This document shows positions 1-13,052 of a stretch of 64,000 nt of DNA, piece after piece. Below the pieces are notes generated by a model. It worked only from the letters and a program-made list of their open reading frames with translations, did not search any database and had not been told where the DNA came from. Made by a program: the position numbers and the translations under genes. The DNA is taken from contig NC_092587.1 in the NCBI RefSeq assembly GCF_047663525.1, forward strand, positions 39,981,001 through 40,045,000, read 5' to 3'. The DNA is from Anas platyrhynchos (Eukaryota; Chordata; Aves; Anseriformes; Anatidae). The stretch's first letter is position 1. The number at the start of each line of letters is the position of its first letter.

Positions 1-1879
1 ATATTAACTGGACTAAATGCTGAAAAAAAGGTCGCAAATTTGTTCTTCTTTTTGCGTTAATATCAAGGTCTTTCATTATTTGAATAAAATTATGACTCCA
101 AGTGACCCAATGCTCGGAGGTAGACTGGCAGAACAAAAATAGTCAAACAGAAACCCCCCTGCCCGGCCATCTCTAGAAAAGTCCCTTGGATTCACTACTT
201 ATCCTGCTGCCATGACCTCTGCACCCTCGGACTGGCGTGGCTGTGCTCCTTGGTTCTCTTTCCTCTCCTCACTTTCTCTCACTGGGGCATAAGTCACTTT
301 TCTGGTTTTGTTTAATTCTCGTCTTTGCTGCTGAATGCAGCGATCTGCAGAGGTGCTGACAGATAAAAGTGACAGTGCCCACTGCAAACCACACTGCCAC
401 CGTGCTGCTGCCAGCTCTGCGGAGAGCTGGGGAAATGCCTGGGGAGGTAGAGGTCATCACAGCTGGCAGGCTGCAAGTGGGAGAGGAAAACATGACTTTC
501 AGAAGAGAGAAGGAGACTTAGTGTATCATCTCGGGATCATATGCCAATTCCCATTCTTCTGAGCTATCTTTTCACCAATCCGCACCTTGGCATAAGGACA
601 CGGTGAACAAATAACAGCTCACCTTCACTGCTGGTGGGGTTGAAGCTGAGAAAAAAACAAGCACTCACACAGTCAGATATCTATTCATATTTTGAGGCTG
701 GGAAGACAAGAGGAAGATTTTGCAAGAAATGGAGAGGAATATCACTGACTCAATAGCAGAGCTTTCAGATGTAGCTAGCACTTGCAAAGTTAGGCATGAA
801 GAGATAAGGGAAAGGGGACGGTGGTCATCATAAATTCAGCTCAGCTAAGAGCTAGCTGAGTTTACAAGAGCAGGGGCTTCCCTTTAAAAGAGAGAGAGCA
901 GAAATAGAACACACGCTGAACCCTGAAGAGGAACAAGGAGGTAGAAGATGAGAGGACTGCACACCATAAGAGCATCTGAAAGGGTTAGCTGGAAAACCAC
1001 AGTAAAGACAATTTGGTGCAGAAGGAAGAACCCAGGACAAGAAGGAAGAAACAGCAGATAAAACATAAAGTCAACAGATTTGTCTGTGGAAAACCTTGCT
1101 GCAATAAAATTGCTGTCACCAAGAAAGGGATGAGAGCCAAATGGGGAAGGAATTCAGTGTCATTATGAAATCAAAGCAGCAGGTTTAGATCAAAAGGTCT
1201 CTGGCGCAGGGGACATGTCTGAACATGCATCACACAGTGATGGACAGGATGGGGCTTTTGTCTTGACTTTAGCCCCTGGGTGTTGTCAGAAAGCAAACAA
1301 CACACCACAGAAACTGTGCCAGGGCCTGAGTGTGCAGCTGAGCGTGGTCGGGATGGATGTGTCAGGAGGCAGGCAGGGGGAAGGCAGGGGTGAGGAAGGA
1401 GGTGGAAGAGAATGCCTAAATCAGAGTACTCGTCCAAAGCCTCAGAGGGGAAGAGAGTCAAGTGGGGATTGGAAAATGATCACTTGTCTGCTTTAGGTCT
1501 CCCACGTAGTGCAGGGAGCAATCACACATCCCCAAAGGTGCAGCAGGGGCTGTTAACAGAGGTTTCCCCCATGTCTCACCATCTACCCCGTTCAGGTCAC
1601 ACCTAACATCACGCCAGAGCTGGTCTAAGGGCTCCAGGCTCCCCAGGGTGTCCTGTCACTGTGGCCAGCCCGTGGGAGAGTGCTGCAGGGGACACAGCAC
1701 TGAGGGCACAGGGCTGGGGCTGCTGCTCCCCAGGTCAGGGCAGCAGAAGCATCCTCAGTCCCCATCCTCCCTGAATTTCCCCCCGAAAGGTTTTGAAATT
1801 ATTTTAACCTCATACCTGAGCAGCCAGGCTTGGAGCGCTGAGGTTTTTTAGGAATTCACACCAGTGCCGGTGTGTTTTA
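1..1879. other. Unannotated single-copy DNA
   Basis: I see no gene and no repeat family here. The reading frames are under 100 codons, overlap on both strands, and resemble no family I know. The sequence is moderately GC-rich in its second half (about 1.2-1.8 kb), with G-rich runs but few CpG, so it does not look like a CpG-island promoter. Confidence 0.6.
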
Positions 1880-2560
1880 TTCTGCAAAGCACAGATAAAA
1901 CGCTCCCTCGGTCTATTTTTCTCTTGTACTAGAATCCAGGCATTATTATGCAAATTTCCACTATAGCAAAATTACAGCAGAATAAATAGCTCTGCTATAC
2001 ACGAAGGGGAATCCTATTACATCTTCAGTAACTCTCAGTAAGCATCATCGCTATTATACCAATTGAAGAGACAGAAAACAATTTTTAATTAAAAATATTT
2101 ATAGCAGGCATAATACCAACTGCCAGTTTCACTACCCAGTGAATGCATTTTGCAGCTGGTACTAATTCTCTCTTATTTCTACGAGGTTAGCCAATATCAG
2201 CTGTTCATTAAGCGGAGGACATTTCAGGAGTGTCCATATTATATGCTGTAACTAACTGCAAAGTTCTTCCTTTGACAGATTTCAGGAAATCAAGATTGCT
2301 TTGCTAAGTTATTCTGGGACTTCATAATAAGGAGGTCATTTCCCAGTGATCTGAGTGGGCTGCATCATCAGTTTTATTCAAATAAATCCTACAAACTTCT
2401 TTCCAGCAGATAAGAACATTTTAATTAGCAATATATCTTTTGTCTCCTATCTGCAGCGGAGTAGGGGGCGGGAAATTGATTGCAGCACACCCTTTATTTC
2501 ACTGGGATAGCAGCATAATCAGAAGGTGTCAGCAGAAGCACGGGTGAATTAATTTCTATA
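1880..2560. promoter_or_regulatory. Candidate conserved non-coding element (enhancer-like)
   Basis: This AT-rich block has the motif texture typical of vertebrate developmental enhancers. It carries a perfect POU octamer ATGCAAAT at 1948-1955, a TTAATTAA homeodomain palindrome at 2085-2092, further TAAT cores, and GATA-type sites in its second half. It lacks simple repeats and any recognisable transposon. No long reading frame crosses it. The enhancer call is an inference from composition and motifs. Short AT-rich motifs occur by chance, so conservation in other birds would be the real test. Confidence 0.35.
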
Positions 2561-5500
2561 CAGTTTCGAGCAGCCGAATGCACGGCTGCCCCTGCGATGT
2601 GTTTCAGGGTGGTCTCACCCCAAAACACTCATATTTTCTGTGCCAGAAAGCAGATAAGACCTCAATTCTTGCCCTGGTTAAATGGATGTATCCCTGAATG
2701 TGCTTGTACGCAGATATATGCTGCGGGAGCAGCCAAAAGCCTCTAACTCCTGCAGCAGGCAGAGGACCAGACCCAGGGGGGCCCTGTTCCCACACACCTC
2801 CATCCCCCCCTGCCCCTCTGTGCCAAGGGCTGCGTGTCTGAAATCCCAAGCTGGGGTGGTGGCCCCACCAGCCTGGTGTCCCTGAGGAGCCCTCTCCCCA
2901 TAAAATCTGTGATTCAGTGGCTCAGTTTGTCCTTGGTTCATGTTCACATGAGTCTGAGGGAACTCAGCGTGCTGAAGGATCCAGCCCATAAAGTCTGATA
3001 CAAAACTTTGTGTTTGCTGCATTCACCCCTGGGACAGCCAGTGAGAAATTCCCCTGTGATTTATCAACGTAGCAGCTGGGACCTGACAAACAAAGCTGCT
3101 TATCATAACCTGCCTCGTGACTTACTCAATCCTTATGGTTATTGTTTTTTGAGTTTAGAATATTAACAGGCTGTTTCAAACCCCAGAATTTAGCAAGCTT
3201 TATTTCATAATTGGAAAGATCAACCCCCCCATGAATCCATGAAGTCATTTACAACACACATATCCTTCCACCCACAACTGATTTCACAGCAATTTCCCCT
3301 GGCCAGATCCCCAGTGACAACCGTGGAGCCCAGGGGACAGGGCTGGGGGCATGAGGTGTGAAATAGGGGAAAGGTAGGGGAAATAGGGCAGCATCTTGGA
3401 GGCAAGGGCTTTGGGAGCTCCTCAGGGCCCCTCCCAAGGACCTTCCCCCTGTACAGCCTGCAAACAGAGCTGAGAAGAGCAGCTGCTGTCGCTTAATTAG
3501 CCCTTTGGGGTAGTTTGCTAAAGCAAACACACCTTTGAAGCTTGTGAAAGCCCTAGCATGTCCATGAGCTGGTCTCGCTCTGGGCAAGCCTTGAGCCAGT
3601 CGCCAACAGCTTTGAGGAGCTGACCTGCACCAGCTCCATGTAGGAACACCCAAAATGTTAAGTCCTTTTTTTTTTTTTTAACCTACAGGGTAGCAAGTCC
3701 TTCAGGCAACCGAGGAGCAAGTCCCTTCTTTCTGAAGTGGCAGTAAGGGCTTTCAGAGCACCTTGGGCTGAGCGTGTGAAACAAAATCACTGCAGTAGCC
3801 CAAGATCTGACTCTCTGAGCAGTTGTGATGTCCTAGTGTACCTCTTATTTTAGCTGTTACTCTCAGTGCTTTGTGTAGGTAAGCAGTGTGCACTTGGGTG
3901 CTGTGCTGTTTGTTTCCTCATGGTAGCAAACAAAGCTGCAGTGGAAGAAATTCTGACAAGCAACCCTCAGGCAGTCTCTTAGCAAGTGGAAAAACATCTG
4001 AGAAATCTTCCTCCTCCTGCTGCTCATCCCCTGGTCAGCCGTTCATTAAATAACAGATGGAAAAGCAACCCCTTCTTTCCCCCAGAGGTTTTGTCTGGGT
4101 TTAAGTGCAATTCCTAGGCTGCACAGAACTCCACAGTGAGCGAAGGACCTGGGAACCCATCACCTGCTCTGTTGATAAGCTTGGCAGCCCCCTTTCCTTA
4201 CTGGAGCTGTAAAGATCCAAAGGCAGGAGCTTTTCTAAGCACGTGTTTGTACAGGAGGGCAATTTGAGATGACCTTGTTCAAGGTACAGCTCTAACGCAG
4301 ACTGCTAGCTGCTGGACACCAGGTTTGTCGTAAAGTCATATCCGATGCAGAAGGAAATGCAATGGAGCTGTCGGGTTGCAGAGTAGCTGTTAAAACAACC
4401 ATTTCAGATGAAATGTTGCAGACTGAAGTTTGAATGATAAAATTTCACTTTTGCACGTCACCAGGAGGAAGAAAAGCACCCATCTGTTCCCCGAGCACTG
4501 CACATTGTTCAGCAAACCACTCACAGCTTGGCAGATCAGCACATTAGAAGAAAGAAAAAAAAACTGCCGACCGTAGATGAGCTAGAATACGAGATGAGTC
4601 ATTGAAGTTTACCCAAAAGCGACGTAAAAAAGATGGTCCTTGCCAGGATGTGATGCCAGGGTGCTCTCCCAGCCACGGCATTGGGCCTAGCGCCGTGCTT
4701 CCACCACAGAGCCTGGCAGGGCCGCTTGGCTCTTGGTGAGGGGAGCAGACAAGGAGCACCATTATCACGTACCTCAGCGGGGCTGCCTGTGTCAACCAGC
4801 GAGCTAGTTTTATTCAGCATGTGATGTCTGACTGGTGAATAAGGCATTTCGGGTCTCCTGGAAAGATTTTATATCCAAACCAGCTGGAATCCCATTGACA
4901 GGAACAGTCTCTTCCTTCCCCTGCCCGGTACTCCCAGTCAGACTGAGCTGGAAATGTCTGAGGGAAACCTCACAAATCTTTGAGTGAAATCTGCTGGTGC
5001 TAAACATCTGACAGTTGTTCATTAAGCGAGACCCGGGCAAGCGTTTCATCGCTGAGATGAGCTTTTAATACATGAATAGGGGGTGAGAAAACATATTTGT
5101 GGGCATTTCAAAAGGCTGTCATATGAGGAGACGCCGAGTCTGAGCAGGTTGGAAAAGCTGCCGAGCGTATTGGAAACCTCTCAAATGGACTCATGCTTTT
5201 ACAGCACAAAGTTGCTGTTGAGCCTCCAGACAAAAGCGAGAAGCAGACACAGCGGGCAGGCGGAGGGTGCTGAGCCCCGGCCTTCCCTCAGCACATTACT
5301 GGGTTATAAGGCGGGGATCTTACACAGCCCTGCGGCTCCCCATGCACAGCATCGCACCCAGCCACCCCAAAACAAGGCCACCGTAGTCCCACCACCTCCC
5401 AGTGGCATGTGTGATGTGCTGGGACTTTCCAGATACTCTGGGAAGGCCAGCAGGGCCTGGTAACTCTACTACAGCTCACGGTCAGTGCAGAAAAGATGTA

Positions 5501-5744
5501 TTTTCTAGCCATGAGTCTACCACCATATGTTCAAGGACAATTATTACATTGTTTTCAAATGTATTGTAAATGAGTTTTGAATATAATGTAAATTCATTAA
5601 AAATAAAAGCTAAAAGAGGACCTTCAATAACTGGAGATGGAAGGGCATTTAAGATGATATATATATAAAGGGCAGAAACATTCAGTAAAACGTTTTTTCT
5701 CTGCTTTTGGAAAATGGTACTGCCTCCTGTTGCAGGGGCCGAGT
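2561..5744. other. Unannotated DNA with overlapping chance ORFs
   Basis: No gene is recognised. The longest frames are 134 aa (3249-3653, minus) and 126 aa (5083-5463, plus). Both overlap or sit beside frames on the opposite strand, and neither shows a family signature. A short poly(T) run lies near 3667-3680. I see nothing else I can name in this stretch. Confidence 0.55.
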
Positions 5745-6060
5745 GCATCTTGTGCATCCCAAGTGTCTGAAAAGAACTGGCTGAGAAGTGAATGATTTTT
5801 CAGTAGCTTCTTAAAGACCAGGAGAACTACAGAAATTTTAAAGCAAGATGGTGATGTGCTGATTGAAGAGGACAGGTAGGATGTCACTGGTTGACATCTA
5901 TGGACTGGCTGGTTGATTTCCATCCTAGGTGAAATTACGGGTAAGCTAGATATGAGTGGCATACATTTAATTTCTGACATGATTGTCTTATAAGAACAAA
6001 CCTGCATCATTTAACATGTCTCACTTTCCCAGTTTACAAGGTTGGCTGATGAAAGGCAGC
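5745..6060 (+). mobile_element. Possible ancient CR1-like LINE fragment, sense
   Basis: The order of words here (a 'gtctgaa..aactggctgaga' start, then 'ttcagtagcttctta', 'gaccaggagaactac' and 'aagaacaaacctgcatcattt') loosely follows the start of the reverse transcriptase region of old amniote CR1 elements. No reading frame survives. The match is from memory and weak. It could equally be unrelated single-copy sequence. Confidence 0.25.
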
Positions 6061-7743
6061 TATGGACACTCTAACCTATACAGATTATAACAGTATCTGG
6101 GTGTTATCTCAAAAAGCCTCACCAACATCAAACAAACAAAACCCTCACACAGGCAGTGGATTAAGACCTACCTGATTAACAATGAGAGCAGCCCTGAAAT
6201 GAACTGCCAGATTTGTGATTCACTCTGTGTAGGACCAAGGCAGGGTTTCTTTGTTGAGCACCTGAAAGCAATTACAAAAACAACGCAAAGTCAATGAGTG
6301 GAAAATGAAGAGGTTGTGACAGAGAAGGAGGCTATGATATGACAGTCACGCAGAGTGAGCTGGGGCACTCAGTCAGCTCGAGTCAGAGTCATCCAAACAA
6401 GAAGTATCTGAACACGAGACAAAGGAAAAACACGGACCTGAGAAGGAGTGCTGGCTGGACCCACACAGTGGGCAAAGAAATTTTGGAAAGAAGTGGTTGT
6501 GTGTAGCACTTGGGAATTAAAAGAGTACAAGCAATACTGCTGAAGTGACCAGAACAATGCTGTAACAGCAGCAATCTCCACACACACATATATATATGGA
6601 TATATGGACAAGAAAATAACATCACTGTGACACAAATATTTATATGAAGCACTGGGGAGGTGATCCTGCAAAACCGTATCTAGTTAACAACTACATTTCT
6701 TACAGAATTAAACCTAATGTTCCATATAATTAGAAGACAGCAAAATTGCCAAAAGCTCCAGGAGAAAATGTCATTTGCTTGTCAAAATCTGTAGAGAATG
6801 TCTCTGTAAGGTCTCAAAATACCTAGTATTAAGAAAGCATTAATTCAGATAGAGGAGTCAGTGATAATATTCAAATTATCAATGGACAAATAAGTATCAA
6901 TTTTATGTAGCAATAATAGGAAAAGCAATTTTTATGTGAAAGCATTTTTCAGTAAGAAAAAAGAAAGGATGATTATCAAATGCTTCTGATAGAAATATTT
7001 TTTCCACTTCTTAAAGGCTTCAGTGGAAGATTTTATGCCTTGCTAGATGAAGGGTTTTAGTTTAACACAAGTTCTTTAATTCAATATGTGGACGCTCAAA
7101 CTAAATGTAACTCTCTGTTCACAGCAGGCATTTGTGCTACATCTCATGGTACTTTCCTGCCCTGAGATCTGTGACCTTCCCAGTTCTCTCCCCACATTGC
7201 TCCGTGTATTAAGGCTTGCACCGTGGAAACCACAAGTAGGCAAGAAAATATCCTCATAAATCTCTGTGGTTAAGCAGCACTTCTTATTTAGGGTTTGAGG
7301 CCATCTCTAAATGAGGATAGAGGAAATAAAGAGAATTAGCAGAAAGACAAGAAATGCCTATATCAATAGTATTAGATCTGTAGGCAGCCAGCAAGCTCAC
7401 TGGCAAGAGCACTGCCCTGACACAGGTCACACAACCCCACTCCAGCATGTGCTGGGCTGACACATCCTGCCTGCTTGGTCTCAAAGCTTTTGGCTGTAGG
7501 TTTGGGCTGTGTGCTGATCCTTTTATCACGTTTAAGAGCAGGAACTGTGGTCCTGCCAAAATTAGATAAGGGTTAAAAAAAAAAAAGACAAGGGCACCAG
7601 CACACGCTGCTATCAGAGAGCTTGATAGTGCTCTACACAGTTGGAAGTCATCAGCAAATTAGGTATAAAAGGAACAGGCAGCGTGTTCCCAGCTGAACTG
7701 CTGTAAATGTCACAGCATTTGTATTGATACCACTGGCTTCTTC

Positions 7744-7746
<3 letters not shown>
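6061..7746. other. Unannotated DNA
   Basis: No gene or named repeat is seen. A short CA/TA-rich simple repeat lies at about 6578-6608. Frames near 6369-6671 and 7284-7559 (minus) are about 100 codons or less and look like chance. Confidence 0.55.
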
Positions 7747-7780
<34 letters not shown>

Positions 7781-7800
7781 AGAGAGAGAGAGAAAGAAAG
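7747..7800. repeat. Poly(A)31 followed by (GA)n and (GAAA)n
   Basis: A run of 31 A at 7747-7777 leads straight into a GA dinucleotide run and then GAAA units. The order poly(A), GA, GAAA is usual for a simple repeat that has grown by slippage. No retroposed gene is visible directly upstream, so I do not call it a retrogene tail. Confidence 0.9.
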
Positions 7801-8123
7801 ATAATATTGCAAAGAGGGTTGTTTTTTCAAATGAGAAGAGTCAAACATTTAGCAAAATCTGCCCTGCAGGCATCTAATAATAAGACTATAATTGGGTGAT
7901 GGTTAAATGATAATTGGAGCTGAATGGCTAAGTAGTAACTCTTCTACATCACAGATAAAAATACTTAAAATGTGTAAAATATTTTATACCAAAGAGCAAA
8001 TGGGAAATGGGATAAAGTTGTGAAAGTGTCTGAAGCATTTATTTGGATCAGAAAATACTCAGAACAGCATGAAGCCTGGGCAAAAATAATTGTAGCTTTG
8101 AGGAAGGTACAAAAATGATGAGA

Positions 8124-8412
8124 TGAATCCATGGGTCCTGAGGGAACAGGCAAATGTAATTGCTAAGGCACTGTCCATCATATGTGAGAAGTCATGGCAG
8201 TCTGTTGAAGTTCCCACTGACTGGAAGAGGGGAAACGTAACTCCCATTTTTAAAAAGCTGTGGATTCTCCATCCCTAGAGGTGCTCAAGGCCAGGCTGGA
8301 TGGGGCTTTGGGCAACCTGGTCTGGTGGGAGGTGTCCCTGCCCTTGGCAGGGGGTTGGAACTGGGTGGTCTTTAAGGTCCCTTCCCACCCAAGCCATTCT
8401 GTGATTGTGTAC
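8124..8412 (+). mobile_element. CR1 LINE, sense, with large internal deletion
   Basis: Two separate parts of an avian CR1 are fused. About 8124-8256 matches the beginning of the reverse transcriptase region, recognisable by 'catgggtcctgaggga', 'gctaaggcactgtccatcat', 'gaagtcatggcagtctg' and 'cccatttttaaaaag'. About 8257-8412 is the 3' end, recognisable by 'gaggtgctcaaggccaggct', 'gatggggctttgggcaacct', 'cccttcccacccaagccatt' and a terminal 'ctgtgattgtg' in place of the usual ATTCTATGATT tail. Most of the RT coding region is missing between them. The element is dead. Its surviving plus frame (8260-8469) is the common short frame of the CR1 3' region and not a gene. Confidence 0.9.
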
Positions 8413-9717
8413 AGTATTGATTTAGGGGTAACGCTCTGCCATTATCTTAAGAATCTCATTCATTGTTAGAAAACCAGATACACTTCCCACTAGGTCACAA
8501 AACGCAACACTTTCTCCATCGCTGCTTCCTCAATATCCAAAGGAACTGTTCTGCAGGAGCTGTAATTGATGGCCATTTCAGCTCATCATTTTTTAAAGGG
8601 AAAATTATGTTTGAAAAAATATTATGAAAAAAAAATCCAGAATACTTTGGCATCTCTTGGTCTTTTGGTGAAGAAATAAGCAGGATAAGGCAGGTTTCTG
8701 TGTACAGTACATGAGCCAGAGAGGAGATCCCAAGTTGCTGAAGGGATTTTATGAAATCTCAGTGAGGTAACATCTGCCCATTCAACACAGCTCTACACGG
8801 ATGTGTTAGAAAGACTCCTACAATGTTCTGAGTGCCACATTGCGTCACTTTTTCCTTTTCATCCAGGAGGAAACTACTCCCATTGTAATTTATGAGTCTG
8901 TGTTTGGTATCAAACAGGCTGTGACCTCCCTGATGGGAATGAGGAACCTTAGAGCAGATACTGCCTCGTGATTAATTCCTGTGGCACACAGGAAAGAGCA
9001 GCAAGGACATTTCACATAACCCTTCAACCTCCCCTTCCGGGGGGACCATAGCTCTTATCTGCCTTGGAGAAGTAAAGTCAGGGCCTACATTGCAGCTGAA
9101 CAATATTTTGACACAGGAGCCTATATACCAGGCTCGTAAGCTAGGAAAAGAGAGCATGACCATGGCCACCCACTCCTACAGCAAGAACATTTCCTCTCAT
9201 GAAGCCCAGTTTTGCCTCCCTGCCTAGCCAGCAGCTTATGCTTCAGGTTTGTCCCACAGATTTATTCAATTTTCAGCACAGCACTCAAGGGCAATCACTT
9301 TTTCCTTGAAGTTTCTTCCCACCCAGATCTGTGGCTACCAGCTGCCGGAGACAGTGAGAGGTGTCCCCAGGGGGCAGGGCATATGAATAGATTCATTTTG
9401 GCAAAGTAGTTACAATCAGTGGCTTTAATTGTAATAAAATCTAGCAGCAGGACACCTTCATTTGAATAATTGATTTGAATTTTGTTCTGGATTTCTTCTC
9501 TTTGATTCTTTCACAGGACAAAGTTAGACATCCTTGACTGCTAGCTGTGAAGGTGGGTTGGTATGAAGTTGTATATGGTCTTTGCAAAGAATTTGGCATT
9601 TGTTTCTGCTAACCAGGAGGACACACAATGAATATATTTAAGCCACTGTACAACTTAGCATACCCTGCTTCGGTTCTTCGTTTTGTCTGATAAAGAACAG
9701 CAAATGAAATCTAAAAA
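8413..9717. other. Unannotated DNA
   Basis: No gene or repeat family is recognised. The sequence is ordinary single-copy composition with only short chance frames (up to 65 codons). Confidence 0.55.
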
Positions 9718-9771
9718 ACAAAGAAACAAACAAACAAAAACAAAACAAAACAAACGAATAAACAAAAAACC
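9718..9771. repeat. A-rich (AAAC)n/(AAAAC)n simple repeat
   Basis: Imperfect AAAC and AAAAC units run through this stretch, interrupted by G and T. It is a degenerate low-complexity tract. Confidence 0.85.
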
Positions 9772-10559
9772 TTGTTTTTCACCCTCCTGTTTCTGGATGA
9801 AAGTGGGATTTAATAAAAGTGCAGAAATTGTAAAACTGTACTAATTTCTTTTAATGTGTGTAATATACTCTTGAAATTCCATTTTGCACCAGAAACCATG
9901 GCTTTTAGCCTTATCCATAGTCAGAGATTTTAAACTCTTTTTGCTTACCTGATAAATTTAAAAGCCTCTTCTCTTATGTATTGTTTTTATACCTAAACCA
10001 GAAAAGAAAAAACATGGCTTTTCTACATACGTGTAAAAAACTGATTCAGTTCCCCAAATGTAATCGAGCCTATTATTGTGCTGAAGCCAACTAAAGCAAA
10101 ACAAAGCAGATTTTCCTTCTGTACTGGAGAACAGGGGGCTTTAGCCAAAAGCTGGTGCATCTCCTCAGACTTTAAAGGCAAGCAGCTATTGTTTGAACAT
10201 TATCTGTCAGTGTTTATTCGATTCATACTTCTTAGTTCCATGGTAACCTGAAAATAGGCCATCATGATTTTGAACTAACTTTCAATTATTAGTTATTTTA
10301 AGAAAAAAAGTGAGATGGCAGGGCCCATGTGCAGGATGCTGAATGGGTACGGTGCGGGTGTTTATCCCCCTGGGGCGGGCAGCAGCCTCCCCAGCTGTCC
10401 CACATCTGGAGCTGGGCACATTATAAGGAGCAGAGACGTGCTCCTGCCTCCACCACCGGGCAGCAGGCCACTCACTCTCTACGAGGTGCATCCAAGGCTA
10501 CGGCTACCCGCCGAGAAGCCTGATGGCCCAGGATTTTTCTGAATTACCCTGCCAGACAA
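9772..10559. other. Unannotated DNA with a GC-rich patch
   Basis: A GC-rich patch at about 10320-10520 has overlapping frames on both strands (75 aa or less) and few CpG dinucleotides. I see no promoter or gene signature. Confidence 0.5.
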
Positions 10560-11000
10560 TAGCAATTCATATGTTTAAGAAATCCGGGGAGGATTTGCAG
10601 CTTTAGTGCTGAGAAATCGTATTATGTTCTCTGAATAGCCCCTTTTGGTCTTGACATTTACAGCCTCTTTTCACACGGACGTTAGGTTACAACTGTGCTG
10701 TAGCTGCATACGGGGTCGTGTAATCGCCGTGCCATAACAACATTTTGTTCTGACAGTCATTTACTCTCTGCTGTAACCACTTCCTCGGCTGCAAGCAGGG
10801 CTTAGATGAATGCATTGTAGATGTCCTTCTTTCAAGCAGTTCCTGAGAAAATGCTTGAAATGGGCCACCACGCTTTGTACACGTGGTTAATATAATCTTT
10901 AATTTCTGCTTAAAAAGCGATTTCTGCTTAAGAAGTCATTTTCCTGCTTCTAAGCTTCACATCCAAATGCAAAGGTAAAATCATATTTCACGATGGCACA
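10560..11000. promoter_or_regulatory. Weak conserved-element candidate
   Basis: This is repeat-free sequence with balanced composition, several isolated CpG sites (unusual in decayed neutral DNA) and no long frame. It contains a short 18-bp-period duplication: the word 'tttctgcttaa' is at 10903-10913 and again at 10921-10931. A regulatory role is only an inference from texture. Confidence 0.2.
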
Positions 11001-13052
11001 AACCTCAGTAGCAGAGTCGCTCTGTCAAACAGTGCCTGCAGAGATGAAAGCCCTGTGCAGGACACTTTACATACGTCGTGATTCCATTTGAGAAGGTTTC
11101 TTGGTGTCCCTACTTGTAAAGCTGTCAGTGAGCTTTATTGCTGTTCACACTTAACCTTCCCCTGAGCACCAGCCTCAAAGCCTCAGTGCTTTGTGGGCGC
11201 CATCGGTCTTTCAGATACAAAAAATATTGCTTTTTTTTGCTAAAAGATGTGCTTTGTTCCTTTCCTTGGATAAGCAGAGTGTCCCGGCAGTCTTAGCACT
11301 TCATCATTAACTGAAAAACACAGCTCATGCACAGCTTAGGAAGGAACTGGAGCAAAAAGAAAAACGCTTTTGCCTCCCTGCCCCTGACCCCATGCCACCT
11401 GTTATTTTTCACAAAATCTCTAGGACATTTGTGAACATAAATCAGTACCATTCGAAACCCAAGAGTCTTGGGGCAGCAAAGGTAACAATGAAACCTCAGG
11501 GTTTTATGAATGAGGGGGATTGTCTGGCGCTGCCAGCCTGGGATCAGCGTGGGGCTGGCAGGGGACCCCACAGCAATGCCGTAAATGCTGCCATCTGTCA
11601 CTCCGAGGCTCCCAGAGCATAGCAGGCAGTGGGGACAGCAGCCGTGCCCCGGTGTGAGGTATTCGAGCTGCTCCTGCCTCGATGGGTGCTGCTGGTGGGG
11701 CTGGGAGAGCCTTGGGTGCTTAGGGGCATCCCCATGGTGGGGGGCATCCAGCAGCTTCCCACCTCAACCCCTGCTGCCTGATTGCCCTCACTTTATTTTG
11801 TAGGGCCCACAGCTTGACAGCTTCTGCAGGCATGGGTGTGGTGCACTGGGGAAAATGTATAGCCAAGATATAGCTGGGCTCCTAAACGTGCAGGAACCCT
11901 GGAAGATAAACGGCTGTTGTTCTCTGTGATGCTGAGAAACCCAGTGTCCTAATGACAGAAACAGAAAGGAAGAGGAGACACCCATGTATGAAAGCAGTCA
12001 ACTCAGAAACTATCCTGTTATTATTAGGGTGTAGTACTGCTCATGTTTGCAGGCATTTTTTTTTCCACCCTGAGTCAATGCAGGGGGTGGGATAAATCTC
12101 CTTAATCGCTCACCATTTCCATATTCTTTACATTCAGGTAATGCATTTTCAGGTTGAAGGACTCAGCCGACAACATGAAACACGGTTAGAAATGGGGCTT
12201 ATCTCTGAAAACCCATCCCCTGGGGGATGTGATAATTTCTCTCATTATTCTAGCTCTTCCTCCTGAATGCCCTTCCCCTCCCCAGCACGTCACTGCTTCA
12301 AGCTGCAGCCAAATCCCCCACGAATCGCTGGGAACTTCTGACCGTGCCGCCATCCTTCTGTGGGGCGTCAGGGGTGGCCAACTGTGCGCAATTACGGGTG
12401 GTGAAACACCAGCCCCAAAGCAGGGACAAGCATGCAGATGAACCTCTCAAAAGATTTAATTATGTAGAAGTGATTTCTATTTTGAAATCCCATAGGATTT
12501 CTGTTTTGAAAATTAACTACTAGAAAAATGCTTTTTTTTTTTTTTCTTTCTGCCTATTTGTGTCAAAACATTTGTGCCCCTCCTACCCTCTCCCTGGGTT
12601 TGCCTTATATTTATGGAAAACAGTGCATGCACCACGATAGAATGTATTCTGAGCAGCCTTCTTCCTGAAAAGCAGATTCAATGATTGTGGTTAAACTGAG
12701 ACGCATTTGAGTTTTCACTGGATGAGAAAAAAAGGCATTTTAGGTCCTAAAAAACAGACCCACAAACAACCTTTTAGATAATTAGGTCTTGAAAAACTGT
12801 TAGCAGGTACCTGGAGCCTATGTAGCTACTGTAAGTGATTAGTCATACAATGTCGTGGTCCAGCAATTTTTTGCTACACCAGCAGATAAATATGTTTGAT
12901 CAGAGCTAGTTACTAATTCCAGTACCTCATGAACAATCATCGCCCTATGTAAAAGAGGGAACAGGCTTACGGTGCTCATGACAGCCTGGGAACATGGCAG
13001 TTCAAAACCCCACTGTGAAATATAGGTGTTGTAGACTACTGGCCATACCACC
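11001..13052. other. Unannotated DNA
   Basis: No gene or family is recognised. A poly(T) run lies at about 12532-12545. An imperfect 24-bp-spaced duplication is present: 'gatttctattttgaaa' at 12472 and 'gatttctgttttgaaa' at 12496. Chance frames of up to 102 aa occur on both strands. Confidence 0.5.

Noticed and set aside
7747..7800. Poly(A) run as the tail of a processed pseudogene
   Set aside because: No gene-like sequence is recognised upstream, and it merges into GA/GAAA simple repeats.
10315..10542. GC-rich patch as a CpG-island promoter
   Set aside because: CpG count is low for its GC content and no transcript start features are visible.
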